Shown: in pieces, positions 1-9,524 of the stretch
How the letters are laid out: every line of letters begins with the position of its first letter
Position numbering within the stretch: position 1 is the stretch's first letter
NCBI GenBank assembly: GCA_016709725.1
Contig: JADJMG010000007.1
Span: forward strand, 1 to 64,000
Direction of reading: 5' to 3'
Length of the DNA: 64,000 nt
Source of the DNA: Bacteroidota bacterium
GTDB taxonomy: Bacteria > Bacteroidota > Bacteroidia > AKYH767-A > OLB10
Made by a program: the position numbers and the translations under genes
The notes under the pieces: generated by a model
Told to the model about the DNA's origin: nothing
The model's database searches: none
What the model saw: only the letters and a program-made list of their open reading frames with translations

Positions 1-84
1 CTCATTTTAGTTGCCTTTGATGATTTTTAACTTAATTTAAACATTACTGATTCTTGATTTTTCCCGTTGTGCCTTCAGATTTAC

Positions 85-92
85 TAAATTTG
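85..92 (+). promoter_or_regulatory. Putative -7 box of the BatA-domain gene
   Basis: TAAATTTG matches the Bacteroidota -7 consensus TAnnTTTG and ends about 18 bases before the likely start at 110. No clear -33 TTG was found. The motif has only six fixed positions, so its position before a gene is the main support. Confidence 0.4.
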
Positions 93-109
93 CTGAGCTT
101 AAATAAAAC

Positions 110-2159
110 GTGATTCATTTCCTATCCCAAATATATCTTTATGGAGGGCTCTCCTTGCTCATAGTCCCTATCACATCATTCATTTATTTAATTTTAGAAG
201 GTATAAGAGAGTGCTCTTTACCAATGTCCGATTCCTTCAGGAGTTAAAAGAAGAAACTACCAAAATAAGTAGACTTAAGCATCTGCTCGTACTTTTAACC
301 CGATTACTAGCCATCACTTTTATTGTCCTAGCCTTTGCTCAACCCGTTATTCCAGGTGGGGATTCAATCCGCTCAAATCTGTCAAATCCTGTAAGTGTTT
401 ATATTTGACCAATTCATTAGTATGGATGCGATCAGTAGTCAGGGTACGCTTTTAGAATTGGCTAAGCAAAAGCTACCGAAATTGCGAATTCATATCCAGC
501 CACAACTTACTTCCGGTTGCTGACCAACGTTTTTGATGCTATATCGTCAACGACTGATTTCAAAGATGACTTTTAGATGAAGTTAGATCGAGTGAAAGTT
601 TTCCGCTCAACCTCGATTTTTAACCGAAAGTAATCCTTAGGCAGAAGGTAGCTACTGCTGGTTCATACCGGAGTTAACATCTTACCTCATTTCCGATTTC
701 CAAAAGTCAACGAGCGATTTTGAAAAGTATTACCTGATTCTTCTGTAACAGTAAAAATGGTCGTTTTGCCCTTGCAACCTACTGCCAATTTATATGTAGA
801 TTCATGCTGGTTGAGTTCGCCAATCGTCCAATTGGGACAAGCACTCGAGTTTACTTTGAGCATACAGAATAGTAGTGAGAAGGATGCCGAAAATGTTCCG
901 GTTCGACTGATGTTGAATGGAACGCAAAAAGCTGTGACTAGCTTAACTATTCCAGCTGGACAAAAGTGGAAACGACATTTAGCTTTGCGGCTTCCGAGTC
1001 AGGATGGCAGAAAGCAGCAATAAAAATTGCAGATCATCCGCTAAATTTCGATGACGATTATTATTTTTTTCTTTTGAAGTGAAGGAGAAACTCCCATATG
1101 TATGTCCATCAGTGAATAGCCATATCTCTACTTAGAAGCTTTATTTAGTAAGGATCCGTTTTTGAGTTTGTGAAGTCGAATGCTAGCAGTGTCGACTATG
1201 CTAATTTTAGAAATCAAAGTTTGGTGGCTGCAAGGACGTCAAATATCGTCAGGCTTAAGTGAAGAATTGAAAAAGTATTTGGAAGTCGGTGGATCCATCT
1301 GTCTTTTCACGATTCATTTCAGACCCTCAATAACTTTAATTTGTTTTTGAATTCGGTGAATGCAGATGCGTTTACGGGCATCAATGAAAACAGTGATAAG
1401 GTGAGTGAAGTCGATTTACAACATGCCTTGTTTAAAGATGTGTTTGACAATAAACCAAAAGAAGGTCGAATCGATTTCCCAGCGGTTACCAAACATTTTG
1501 ATCAATCGGTGAATAGCAAAAGTGTAAGGCAAGTATTGATGAAGTTGCAAGGAGGAGGTTCTTTTCTTTCTTTATATCCCAACGGAAAAGGTCAACTGTG
1601 TGTTTTCGGTTACGATGGACCCGGATTTAGTAATCTTACTCGACGTACTATCTTCGTTCCTCTACTGTACCGAATGGCTATTCTAACAGCAGAAGCCTTT
1701 GTCTTTTTCAAATACCATTGGAAGTAATGATGCCATCCTGCTCAATGCAGCTCCTCAACTTAGGTGATGAAGCATTTCATCTCATCAACAAAGAAACGAA
1801 TACCGATATCATTCCATCTGCAAGAGCCATTGCATCAGGGTTTAATGATTGATATGGGAAATCAAGTGCAGGTAGCAGGACAATATGATTTGATGAAAGG
1901 AAATCAATTGGTGACTGCACTCGCCTTTAATTACGATCGCAAAGAATCAGAAATGATTTTTTATGATGAGACCATGATTCAAGAAAAAATTGAAACGTTG
2001 AAGTTGGAGAATTGGACTTACTTTAACATCAACTCCCGATCTTGAAGACATTATTGGATTTGAATAATGGAATTTCACTCTGGAAATACGCCATCTTCTC
2101 CGCCTTAGTTTGCTTGCTATTGGAAATACTACTCACTTCGATTCTGGAAAACAGCATGA
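110..2159 (+). pseudogene. BatA-domain membrane protein (frameshifted)
   Basis: Bacteroidota membrane protein with a BatA ('aerotolerance regulator N-terminal') domain; its biochemical role is unknown. The first 180 bases encode the family's opening membrane helix in two frames, leading into HLFNFRRYKRVLFTN (181-225). A second helix, RLLAITFIVLAFAQPVIPGG, follows at about 301-360. The middle part around 757-1020 has the Ig-like stretch seen in these proteins (LYVDSCW near the start, NVPVRLMLNG later). The C-terminal region reads GQYDLMKGNQ and then a final helix ending in RFWKTA* at 2159. At least six frame changes are needed, but the merged length of about 683 codons is typical of the family. 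That favours sequencing error over a decayed gene. The stop overlaps the start of the next gene. The exact start is uncertain; the GTG at 110 is the best candidate. Confidence 0.7.
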
Positions 2160-3428
2160 CATACTCATCAAAAACATACAAGTAAATAGTCCGGCTTCGG
2201 CGCATCATGGAAAAGTGTTAGATGTATACATTCAAGAAGGGAAGTATCATTCCATTAGTAAATCAATTAAAAGGAAGGACAAGGCGATCAAGTTGTTGAT
2301 GGAACAGATTGTGTTCTTTCTCCGGGATGGTTTGATATGCGAGTTTCTTTAAAAGGGCCAGTGATGAGCAAGAAAAAGAAACTATTCGCAGTGGACAAGA
2401 TGCTGCTGCTGCGGGTGGATTTAGGAGTACTCTTGTATGCCATCACCCATCCGCCTTGCAAACGAATGCTGATATATCCTTCGTAAAACGTCAAGCCGCA
2501 AACCATTTGGTGGATGTTGTTCCTGCCGGAGTGTTGACTGATAAACGTGAAGGAAAAGAATTGTCGGGCATGTACGACATGCAATTAGCAGGAGCAAGAG
2601 CTTTTACCGATGATAAAAGATCCATCAATAACAGCGGTGTGATGCTGCGTGCCATTCAATATGCAGCAAACATTGGAGCGAGTGTAATTGCTTATACCGA
2701 TGATCCAGGATTAACCGAAAAACTGCAAGCTAATGAAAGTCCTGCCACCACGGTGTTTAGGATTTAAAGGATGCCTTCCATTGCTGAAGAAATATCAGTT
2801 CAACGTAATTTGGAGTTTAGTGGCTTACTCTGGACATCCCATTCCTTGAGTGGAATCAGCACGAAAAGGAAGCGGTAGAAATTATTCGCGAAGCCAAGAG
2901 AAGAAGAAACTTCCGATTACTGCTGGAAGTATGTGTTTACCATCTGGCTTTGGAAGATGGTACTCTCAAAGACATTTGATAGCCTCACAAAGTGGAAACC
3001 ACCCTTACGCAGTGCCGATGATTTAAAAGCTTTGCAAAAGCAGTACTCGACTGGAACCATTGATGTTTTTGTTCCGACCATTGTCCGGAAGATCCCGAAT
3101 CGAAGGATGTAGAATTTGATTACGCTGCTTTTGGAATGATTGGATTAGAAAGTTTTATGTTGTGCTTAACTTACTTCACTAAAGGTAAACTAACAAGAAG
3201 ATCGATTATCAATTGTTGAGTGAAATCCCCACGCGAAATTTTAAAGATGGACATTCCTTCCATCCAAGAAAAAAGTAGCCAACTTCACTTTGTATCATCC
3301 CAAAAAGAGTAGACCTTGGGGAAGTCAGTTTAAAATCGCTTTCTGCTAATACACCTTTTTTAGGAAAGAAATTGATTGGAAAAGTTCTGATGACGGGGAA
3401 TAATAGTCAACTGAACTTCTGCAATTAA
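2156..3428 (+). pseudogene. pyrC: Dihydroorotase, Bacteroidota PyrC type (frameshifted)
   Basis: Amidohydrolase-family dihydroorotase, the third step of pyrimidine synthesis (carbamoyl-aspartate to dihydroorotate). Pieces in order: DILIKNIQVNSP near 2157, GWFDMRVSL near 2325, QDAAAAGGFRSTLV near 2395, then a long clean stretch with DVVPAGVLTDKREGKELSGM and GARAFTDDKRSINNSGVMLR (2514-2670). Further pieces are PTLRSADDLKALQKQYSTGT and SDHCPEDPESKDVEFDYAAF near 3000-3130. The end, GKVLMTGNNSQLNF, reaches TAA at 3428. The order matches the roughly 425-residue Bacteroidota enzyme, and the merged length is 424 codons. Many single-base frame changes are present. Members of this branch sometimes lack metal ligands (PyrC-like, inactive), and the reading is too broken to judge this here. 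It overlaps the BatA gene by four bases. Confidence 0.75.
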
Positions 3429-3477
3429 TTTTGAATTTATTATTTTTAGCTGTACATAAGTTTCAACTCAAATTATT

Positions 3478-6400
3478 TTACAATAAGTTTCCTGTTGATT
3501 TTTTCCTGATGGGGGTTACATTGTATAAATAAATCCACTGCTTAATTTATTTCTATTAGTAAATTCGAATGGTTTTGTTCTTTGTGGATTTCTTGCAGGG
3601 AGTATTCTTCCTTCCACATCAAAGATACTGAGTTGATGTGATTGCGCTTCATTTGAATTTAATACGAGAAGCGTAGTAGTGGTGAAAGGATTTGGACTAG
3701 ACATAAGAGTAAAGGTAACATCAGATTCATTTTTCTTGAATGGACGTAATCCCCGTGATGGTATTCACCGTTGAATTGGTTAGGATAGGAAGGTTGTAAT
3801 CAAAGTAAATGGCCGCTGAATTGGTTATTACAGTATTGATTGGCAATCCAAGTTGTGGCTGAATTTCAAATGACACATACCCATGACTGTTAGGTTCATC
3901 GATATTACTGTCTGGAAGAAGGATTTGATCAAATCGAAATTCTAAAATATTCCCATTGCGAATATTGGTAGTTACAGAATGACTAGCACTCACAAAACGA
4001 TAAGTGCTTAAATCTAAGTTCACTGATCGTATCACGAATGATGACAGTAAATGCTTGTCATTTCCTGTATTTTGGAAATTAATTTGATACTTTCAAACAT
4101 CTTGACCAATATTTCCTAAAGGTTCAACGGTTTTTTGTGAGGACCAAATGAAGCTTGAATAAGTGGTCTACCCAACTACATTATTTAGAGGCAGAATCGC
4201 CTACGATTGGAAATACGGTGGCACTGCTATTGAGAACAGTACCCGCCAATGTTGACGAACTTAATTCTGTGTTTAAAAGATACGTGCTTGATTCTCCAGG
4301 TTTTAAATTAGTATAAGAATATGTTAACGTATTTCCATTAATACTTTGTGGCGTTGTTCCTGACAAATAAGTTAAATTATTATCAAGCGTGATGGTAACT
4401 GTATTCGAAAGCGTATCGGTTCCAATATTTTTCACTACTAAAAAATAATTGGGGCGAGAACCAGGTCGATGAATGGTTGCATTTAACTCCACTTTTATGT
4501 CGTGATTCCTGGAATGATATTGACACCCGAATTGTAATGTGTCAATGGTAAGCCCCATCGGCGTAACGACTTTTGGTGATGGCGATGATGTAATAACTTA
4601 ATAAGGTTGTGGATATAGTTGAATAGTATACGTAGGTGTATTGCTAAAATAATTGTAACGATAAGTGCCGGAAGTATCGGTATTCACGACAATGGCATTT
4701 GGATCTACTTTAAGCGATTGATTTTGTAAAAATGGCTCGTTCGCTTGCCGTGTTCCATTATTGTTTTTATCCCAATAAACTTTACCACTTAATCGTCCTG
4801 ACATCAAAACACTATTGAGTGGTAATCGATAGCATCCATAGGCATATCCATTTAAATAAATATAATTTGGATCATGAGTAATTCTTTGGGTTCGGTGCAA
4901 TTACCCAAAAACTATCAAGTTTAAGTCCCACATTAATATTTGACCATACCGTATTATTAAGGTGAGCTCATATAAACTCCTCTATTAAAAGTAGGGTTTG
5001 AGAAAAATACATCGTATCGATAATTTGAATTTCTCCAGGTAAGATTACTGGATGGATTTACTCCAGTGTTTAATAGGTTCCATGTAGCGCGAATCCTTAA
5101 GACCTGTAAATTTTTACTGCAGTTAAAACAAGTATAAATACTATCTTGAACAATGGAGAAATCAACGACACGTCTTTCAATAACCGAGAAGAGCTACTTA
5201 GAGACGTCCAACAATCCCAGAATCTGGCGACATCAACAATCCACCTGGACTTCCTGCGAATAGTTTGTTTTGATGCCATCGTAATTTAGAAATGGTTAGG
5301 TCGTGAAACCACTATTGGCAGCAATCCATGTTAAACCACTATCAATCGATTTATAAACTCCGTTATTTGTAGTTGCCTAAATAGAGTTCCGAATTTCCTT
5401 TGATTAAATCATTGGGACTATACGTGCCTGTAAGGTAAGCCATTGGTTTATTTATTCCAAGTATTTCCATTGTCAACACTTTTGTAAAGTCCAGAGTCTG
5501 TTCCTGCGAAATAAGTTTCCGCCACGGCTTTTGATAAAAGCGACTGACACTTCCTCAACGGAAAACCTGTACCGATCGAATTCGGTGTCTCTGATCTGAT
5601 GAACGAAGTAAGGTTCCATTGTTTTGATCCGAGGTGTATAAATAATTATCGCCGTCGTTAAAATAATATTTGCCTAAGTAAGAGTTTGAGTAAGCCCATT
5701 GTTTCTTTCTGTAGAAAGAGATTCCTTGATTCTGCGACAAATAAAATTTGTAGGAGCCTAGCCCTCAGAAATCTCCGTTGCTTTTCGTGAATATTTCCAT
5801 ATCCATTTACGTTTATTTGAACGGGAGATGGAAGGTTCATAACCATCCATGTATATTCCATCGGTCGATTGATAAATTCCAGAACTGGAACTTATCAATA
5901 TCAATACTGCAGTAATATTTTTTATTGTAAATGGAGAATTCCGAGGTATTGTTCCATTTGAAAACTTTGTACCTCCATTGGTGGAATATCGGAAACGGAT
6001 TCGATGTATTGGGTAACGCCCCCACCAGGTGTTGTTTATTTTTCCAAGATAACTTTTATTTATTCCTCCGGGACTCAGTCCAATAACCGTAGTAAATGAT
6101 GATCCATTATTGATTGATATCGTAGTATTGGAAGAGTTATTGATGAGAATCGTGTCACCATCTTGGATCATGTCATTCACATATTGATTAGAAAGAAATA
6201 ATTGCCATGATTTACCATCATCCGCTGAACGAAAAATTCTATTGTTGAATCCGCCTATACAACAGTATATATAGTTTGGTGTGGAATATAATTTATAATA
6301 AGGAATGGTAGGTGTAACACCTGTTTTCCCTCAACTGGTATTTCAGTTCCGCTTTTTCCCAAGTTGCACCAAAATCATTTGAAACATATAATCCACTGTA

Positions 6401-6671
6401 ATAACAAGCCGCAAATATTTTATTCCCTTTTACAGCTAAGCCATTGATGGTGTTTTCAGGAAGTCCATGAACTTCTTTCCAGTTTAACCCATTATCGATG
6501 TTCGAAAAAAGACCAGTAGGTGTGGCAGCAAATAAATAGGGTGCTTGAAAAGCCATTGAATTTACTCCCCGTAATTATTGGAATTCAGGGTTCTTTCCCA
6601 TTGGGCAAATGTTGTTGAATAAAAAGAAAATTAGAATTGCAATTAAAGATCGATTTCGTTAATGTTCTCAT
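3478..6671 (-). pseudogene. Secreted BNR-repeat protein with T9SS sorting domain (frameshifted)
   Basis: Predicted exported protein of about 1,065 residues. A signal peptide begins MRTLTKSI at 6671 and continues in another frame as LIAILIFFLFNN. Sialidase/Ycf48-like BNR repeats follow, for example LFAATPTGLFSNIDNGLNWK near 6500 and GLYVSNDFGATWEK near 6390. Next come an SdrD-B-like segment (LSGKVYWDKNNNGTRQANEP, near 4790) and a DUF11-like Ig segment (NYFLVVKNIGTDTLSNTVTI, near 4430). A domain reading FRFDQILLPDSNIDEPNSHG follows near 3930. The C-terminus is a T9SS type A domain (SPNPFTTTT near 3690, ending in a KSTGNLL-like tail at 3478). At least ten frame changes are needed; near 3525 a single missing T in a T run restores YLYNVTP. 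It converges with pyrC. Ligand and function are unknown. Confidence 0.65.
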
Positions 6672-6799
6672 GGTAGAGAATTTTAAGTTAATATGGATAA
6701 TAACCACCTTAAAAATAGTCAGTTTTAGGCAATATTGACTAATTTCCTATTTAAAAATGTTCAAAGTAGCTTTTAGTTTCCTCTTTCATAAAAATGGAT

Positions 6800-6807
6800 T
6801 AGATTTG
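6800..6807 (+). promoter_or_regulatory. Putative -7 box of the tRNA region
   Basis: TAGATTTG fits TAnnTTTG. It lies 28 bases before the tRNA-like element at 6835 and about 110 bases before tRNA-Ala, so one transcript could cover both. Confidence 0.4.
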
Positions 6808-6834
6808 CATTAGAATTTCCATTCAATTTTAAAT

Positions 6835-6903
6835 GAGGAATTAGCTCGCTTGGCTAGAGCGTCCCGACTTGTCGGGAAGGTCAACGGTTCAGTATTATTG
6901 CTC
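6835..6903 (+). pseudogene. Degenerate tRNA-like element with an inverted repeat in place of the anticodon arm
   Basis: The first half (GAGGAATTAGCTCGCTTGGC, then TAGAGC) copies the acceptor strand and D-arm of the tRNA-Ala 81 bases downstream. The anticodon arm is replaced by a perfect inverted repeat, TCCCGAC-TT-GTCGGGA (6862-6877), which leaves no seven-base anticodon loop. A T-loop-like GGTTCA remains, but the 3' acceptor strand does not pair properly. It cannot be a normal tRNA. It is probably a duplicated tRNA that has decayed or captured a REP-like palindrome. Confidence 0.6.
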
Positions 6904-6915
6904 GAATAAATTAAT

Positions 6916-6989
6916 GGGGAATTAGCTCAGTTGGCTAGAGCGTTTGCATGGCATGCAAGAGGTCATCGGTTCGACTCCGATATTCTCCA
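6916..6989 (+). tRNA. tRNA-Ala (anticodon GGC)
   Basis: A full cloverleaf can be drawn. The acceptor GGGGAAT pairs with ATTCTCC with one G-U pair. The D-arm is GCTC-AGTTGGCTA-GAGC. The anticodon arm is TTTGC-ATGGCAT-GCAAG, with GGC at the anticodon position. The variable loop is AGGTC and the T-arm is ATCGG-TTCGACT-CCGAT. The discriminator is A6989. CCA is not encoded (CAC follows). It decodes GCC and GCU alanine codons. A tandem repeat carrying its 3' end follows directly. Confidence 0.93.
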
Positions 6990-7418
6990 CAGTTTAGATC
7001 GTCCTTAGTTGAAGGATGAGACATCGGTTCGTCGCGATGTTTCGCGACCGGTATTCTCCACTGTTTAGATCGTCCTTAGTTGAAGGATGAGACATCGGTT
7101 CGTCGCGATGTTTCGCGACCGGTATTCTCCACTGTTTAGATCGTCCCTTGGTTGAAGGATGAGACATCGGTTCATCGCGATGCTTCGCGACGGTATTCTC
7201 CACAGTTTAGATCGTCCTTAGTTGAAGGATGAGACATCGGTTCGTCGCGATGCTTCGCGACCGATATTCTCCACTGTTTAGATCGTCCTTAGTTGAAGGA
7301 TGAGACATCGGTTCGTCGCGATGCTTCGCGACCGGTATTCTCCACTGTTTAGATCGTCCTTAGTTGAAGGATGAGACATCGGTTCGTCGCGATGGTTCGC
7401 GACCGGTATTCTCCACTA
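6990..7418 (+). repeat. Six tandem 71-bp repeats derived from the tRNA-Ala 3' end
   Basis: The anchor TTTAGATCGTCC begins at 6993, 7064, 7135, 7206, 7277 and 7348, a period of exactly 71 bases six times. Each unit has a small hairpin (CCTT-AGTTG-AAGG), then GACATCGGTTC, an inverted repeat GTCGCGA-TG(T/C)T-TCGCGAC, and CGGTATTCTCCAC. The last part matches the tRNA T-arm and acceptor end (CCGATATTCTCCAC). Variation is limited to a few substitutions and compensated indels. There are no spacers, so it is not a CRISPR array, and the period rules out a simple coding repeat. Function is unknown; candidates are a processed structural RNA, a target for tRNA-end enzymes, or slippage amplification. Confidence 0.9.
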
Positions 7419-7477
7419 CTTATTAATATAACCAACACCTACTCCAGATTTTTCTGGAGTATCAATTTTTATAAAAT

Positions 7478-7729
7478 ATGTTTTATGTATATATCATTTA
7501 TTCAAAATCAATTGACCAATATTATATTGGATCTACAGCAAACCTTATTGATAGGTTGTATCGTACCTACAATTCAGGAAGTAAAGGAAGGAAAAAGGTA
7601 AAGGATTGGGAGCTTCTATATTCGAAATAATTTGAGTCAAGAAAACTTGCCGTTCATTCTGAAATGAAAATTAAGGCGATGAAGAGCAGAGAGTATATTT
7701 CACAATTAATTCAATCTAAACCAAGATAA
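7478..7729 (+). pseudogene. GIY-YIG endonuclease-domain protein with an in-frame stop
   Basis: An 84-codon frame begins MFYVYIIYSKSIDQYYIGST, with the GIY-YIG signature present as VYII and YYIGS. It continues with RLYRTYNSGSKGRKKVKDWE and ends AMKSREYISQLIQSKPR. It matches the small stand-alone GIY-YIG (UPF0213/YhbQ-like) family over the expected length. A TAA at 7628-7630 interrupts it after LLYSK, where the family usually has an acidic residue; one base change (GAA to TAA) explains this. Either the gene is recently inactivated or there is a base-call error. It lies just after the tRNA repeat array. Confidence 0.75.
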
Positions 7730-7775
7730 ACTAATTTGTAAAGACTCGAATCCCTATTTGAAAAAAGGATAATCG

Positions 7776-7810
7776 TTTCGTTTAGATGCTTCGCGACCGA
7801 TATTATTCAC
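7776..7810 (+). repeat. Diverged isolated copy of the 71-bp repeat tail
   Basis: GATGCTTCGCGACCGATATT followed by a degraded CTCCAC matches the second half of the 71-bp unit at 6990-7418. The left arm of the inverted repeat is lost. It places a repeat remnant on both sides of the GIY-YIG gene. Confidence 0.6.
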
Positions 7811-8054
7811 GCTAATTATCAATATTTTAATTATGCAATTTGTAATATGTTTTTGTTTAGTGAAATGTAAAAGAAACATATACTATTTGACCACATTTTT
7901 TTTCAATTGTTCAATTTCATTTATTGGTTTAATTCTCTATTTTATGGTGAGCGGTAAAAGTTAATATCGATAATAATAATTCAGTGGCAATCTCTCTCAA
8001 ATAACGAGACAGAGCTGAAATGTTTGGTAAGTAAAATCTTATAAAATTAATAAT
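7811..8054. other. Intergenic, no recognisable feature
   Basis: AT-rich sequence between the repeat remnant and the next secreted protein. I found no convincing ORF, RNA or terminator, and no clear TAnnTTTG box near the start at 8055. Confidence 0.4.
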
Positions 8055-8717
8055 ATGAAAACAACAAAATTCTTCTTATTTCTTATGCTATTTGCTTTCA
8101 TTCAAAGCAATGTAAAAGCACAGTATAATCAAATTTGGAACAATGTCTCTATGCCTTCTGCGGGTTCAGGAAATTATACTGTTTTAGGTGTACAAAATAC
8201 CGATAACGACCCAGGAAAAGAAATTGTAATGTTAAGTTGGGCTGGAGGAATCTATAGTATTTTTATAGTGGATGGACAAAATGGAAATTTGGATGGCCAA
8301 ATTACCAACTTTACAGGCATTTCTTTGCCTTCCTTAACTGATGTTGACGGTAATGGGAAATATGAGATTTTGTTTCTGGGAAATATGGGTTCTAATTACA
8401 GTTGGTATCTATATGGATTAAATGGAACTACAATAGTGAATGAGCTTGATGGTAATAAAATACAAGCATCAAATTATCCTAATCCGTTTAATCAAACCAC
8501 CACAATTAAATATAATGTTCCAGAGAATGCCACATTAGTCAACATAATAATATTTGATGCTAATGGGAATGTATTAAAAACTCTAGTAAATGAAACTAAA
8601 AGTGTTGGCGATTATGAGATTGTGTTTAACGGACTTGACTTATCAAATGGTGTGTATTTCTATCAAGTAAATATTGGTAATGTTGTAGGTACTAAAAAAA
8701 TGATTAAAATGGAATAA
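8055..8717 (+). CDS. Small secreted FG-GAP-like protein with T9SS sorting domain
   Basis: Predicted exported protein of 220 residues. A signal peptide covers residues 1-23 (MKTTKFFLFLMLF, cleavage after VKAQ). Residues 45-115 resemble a pair of FG-GAP/VCBS calcium-binding blades, with DNDPGKEIV and DVDGNGKYEILFLG. Residues 137-220 form a T9SS type A sorting domain: SNYPNPFNQTTTIKY, then LSNGVYFYQ, ending GTKKMIKME. Such domains direct export through the type IX machinery and are removed at the surface. With only one propeller-like segment it is short for its class, so it may be a truncated relative of longer adhesins. No binding partner can be inferred. Confidence 0.85.
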   Translation: MKTTKFFLFLMLFAFIQSNVKAQYNQIWNNVSMPSAGSGNYTVLGVQNTDNDPGKEIVMLSWAGGIYSIFIVDGQNGNLDGQITNFTGISLPSLTDVDGNGKYEILFLGNMGSNYSWYLYGLNGTTIVNELDGNKIQASNYPNPFNQTTTIKYNVPENATLVNIIIFDANGNVLKTLVNETKSVGDYEIVFNGLDLSNGVYFYQVNIGNVVGTKKMIKME

Positions 8718-9103
8718 TTCTGCGCAATTCATGTAGCTAAAAATATTTTTCAGATTGTTAAAAAAACTTAGTTGTTTAACACAAAAGGCAAAATTTTACC
8801 TTAAACAATAAATGTATGGCAAAAACATTGACGTCTTATACAGGACAAGACGTAATAGATTTTATAATCGCATAGATTGACAACGAATAGAAAAATAAAA
8901 CAATATGCGACTAATTGTTCTGTTGCAAGAGTAGTCGGATGCTGAACCTAAAATGTGAGGGCCAAGCATTAATGACTTTGGTAATTATCATTGCAAATAG
9001 GCAAGGGGATACGAAGAAGATGCATCTGTTCTTGACTTTTCAGTAAGAAAAACTGTTTATTGTAAATTGCAACCGATAATTTCGATAACAACGGGTATTG
9101 TTT
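8718..9103. other. Intergenic stretch with possible decayed coding sequence
   Basis: A plus-strand reading from 8818 (MAKTLTSYTGQDVIDFIIA) stops after 19 codons. A later stretch near 8950-9040 reads CEGPSINDFGNYHCK, then a stop, then GYEEDASVLDFS. These fragments look protein-like but match no family I recognise. I see no RNA or repeat. It may be the remnant of a small gene. Confidence 0.25.
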
Positions 9104-9508
9104 CTAAATCTGTTCAACATGCTTTTTAAAATTATCTAAAATGGCTTGCCATCCGTCGCGCTGCATTTCTTCTGGATTTTCATTTTCAGGTTCAAAGGAT
9201 TCGGTGACGAATACTTTGTGATCGGCAATTTCAAAGTCGATTTGTACATTTCTTCCGTCTTCGAGGTTGTACTCGATGTATTCATTCTCTTTAATATTTA
9301 TATACTCACCAATTAAATCGAAACTAAAACTGCCGTCTTTTGCTGCCATTGAAATTGTAAATTTCTTTCCTACCTGTAAATCATTTTCTGCCTTGGGTGC
9401 ATGCCAATCATCCGAGGCAAAATACCATTGTGTTATATGCTCAGGAGAATTCCAAGCCTTCCAAACTTTTTCAATAGGAGCATTTACGGCAGTACTCACC
9501 GTGATCAT
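9104..9508 (-). CDS. AHSA1-type SRPBCC domain protein
   Basis: A 134-residue single-domain protein of the START/Bet v 1-like fold (Aha1 C-terminal-like family). It opens MITVSTAVNAPIEKVWKAWN, the helix-grip entry strand with the usual P-x-x-x-V-W. ITQWYFASDDWHAPKAENDL follows near residues 30-50, and the C-terminal helix is DGWQAILDNFKKHV. Many relatives have no known ligand; some act on hydrophobic small molecules. It starts 16 bases after the stop of the upstream BNR-repeat gene on the same strand, so read-through transcription is possible. The length is normal and no defect is seen. Confidence 0.85.
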   Translation of the reverse strand: MITVSTAVNAPIEKVWKAWNSPEHITQWYFASDDWHAPKAENDLQVGKKFTISMAAKDGSFSFDLIGEYINIKENEYIEYNLEDGRNVQIDFEIADHKVFVTESFEPENENPEEMQRDGWQAILDNFKKHVEQI

Positions 9509-9524
9509 TTTTTCATAGGTAATA

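Noticed and set aside
6994..7203. 69-codon minus-strand ORF with repeated peptide AKHRDEPMSHPSTK
   Set aside because: It is only a frame through the tRNA-tail repeat; the 71-bp period is not a multiple of three and the peptide has no family.
6990..7418. CRISPR array
   Set aside because: The 71-bp units are head-to-tail with no unique spacers and no cas genes are present.
7371..7601. 76-codon plus-strand ORF
   Set aside because: It begins in the repeat and runs in the wrong frame over the GIY-YIG reading at 7478-7729, which has clear family motifs.
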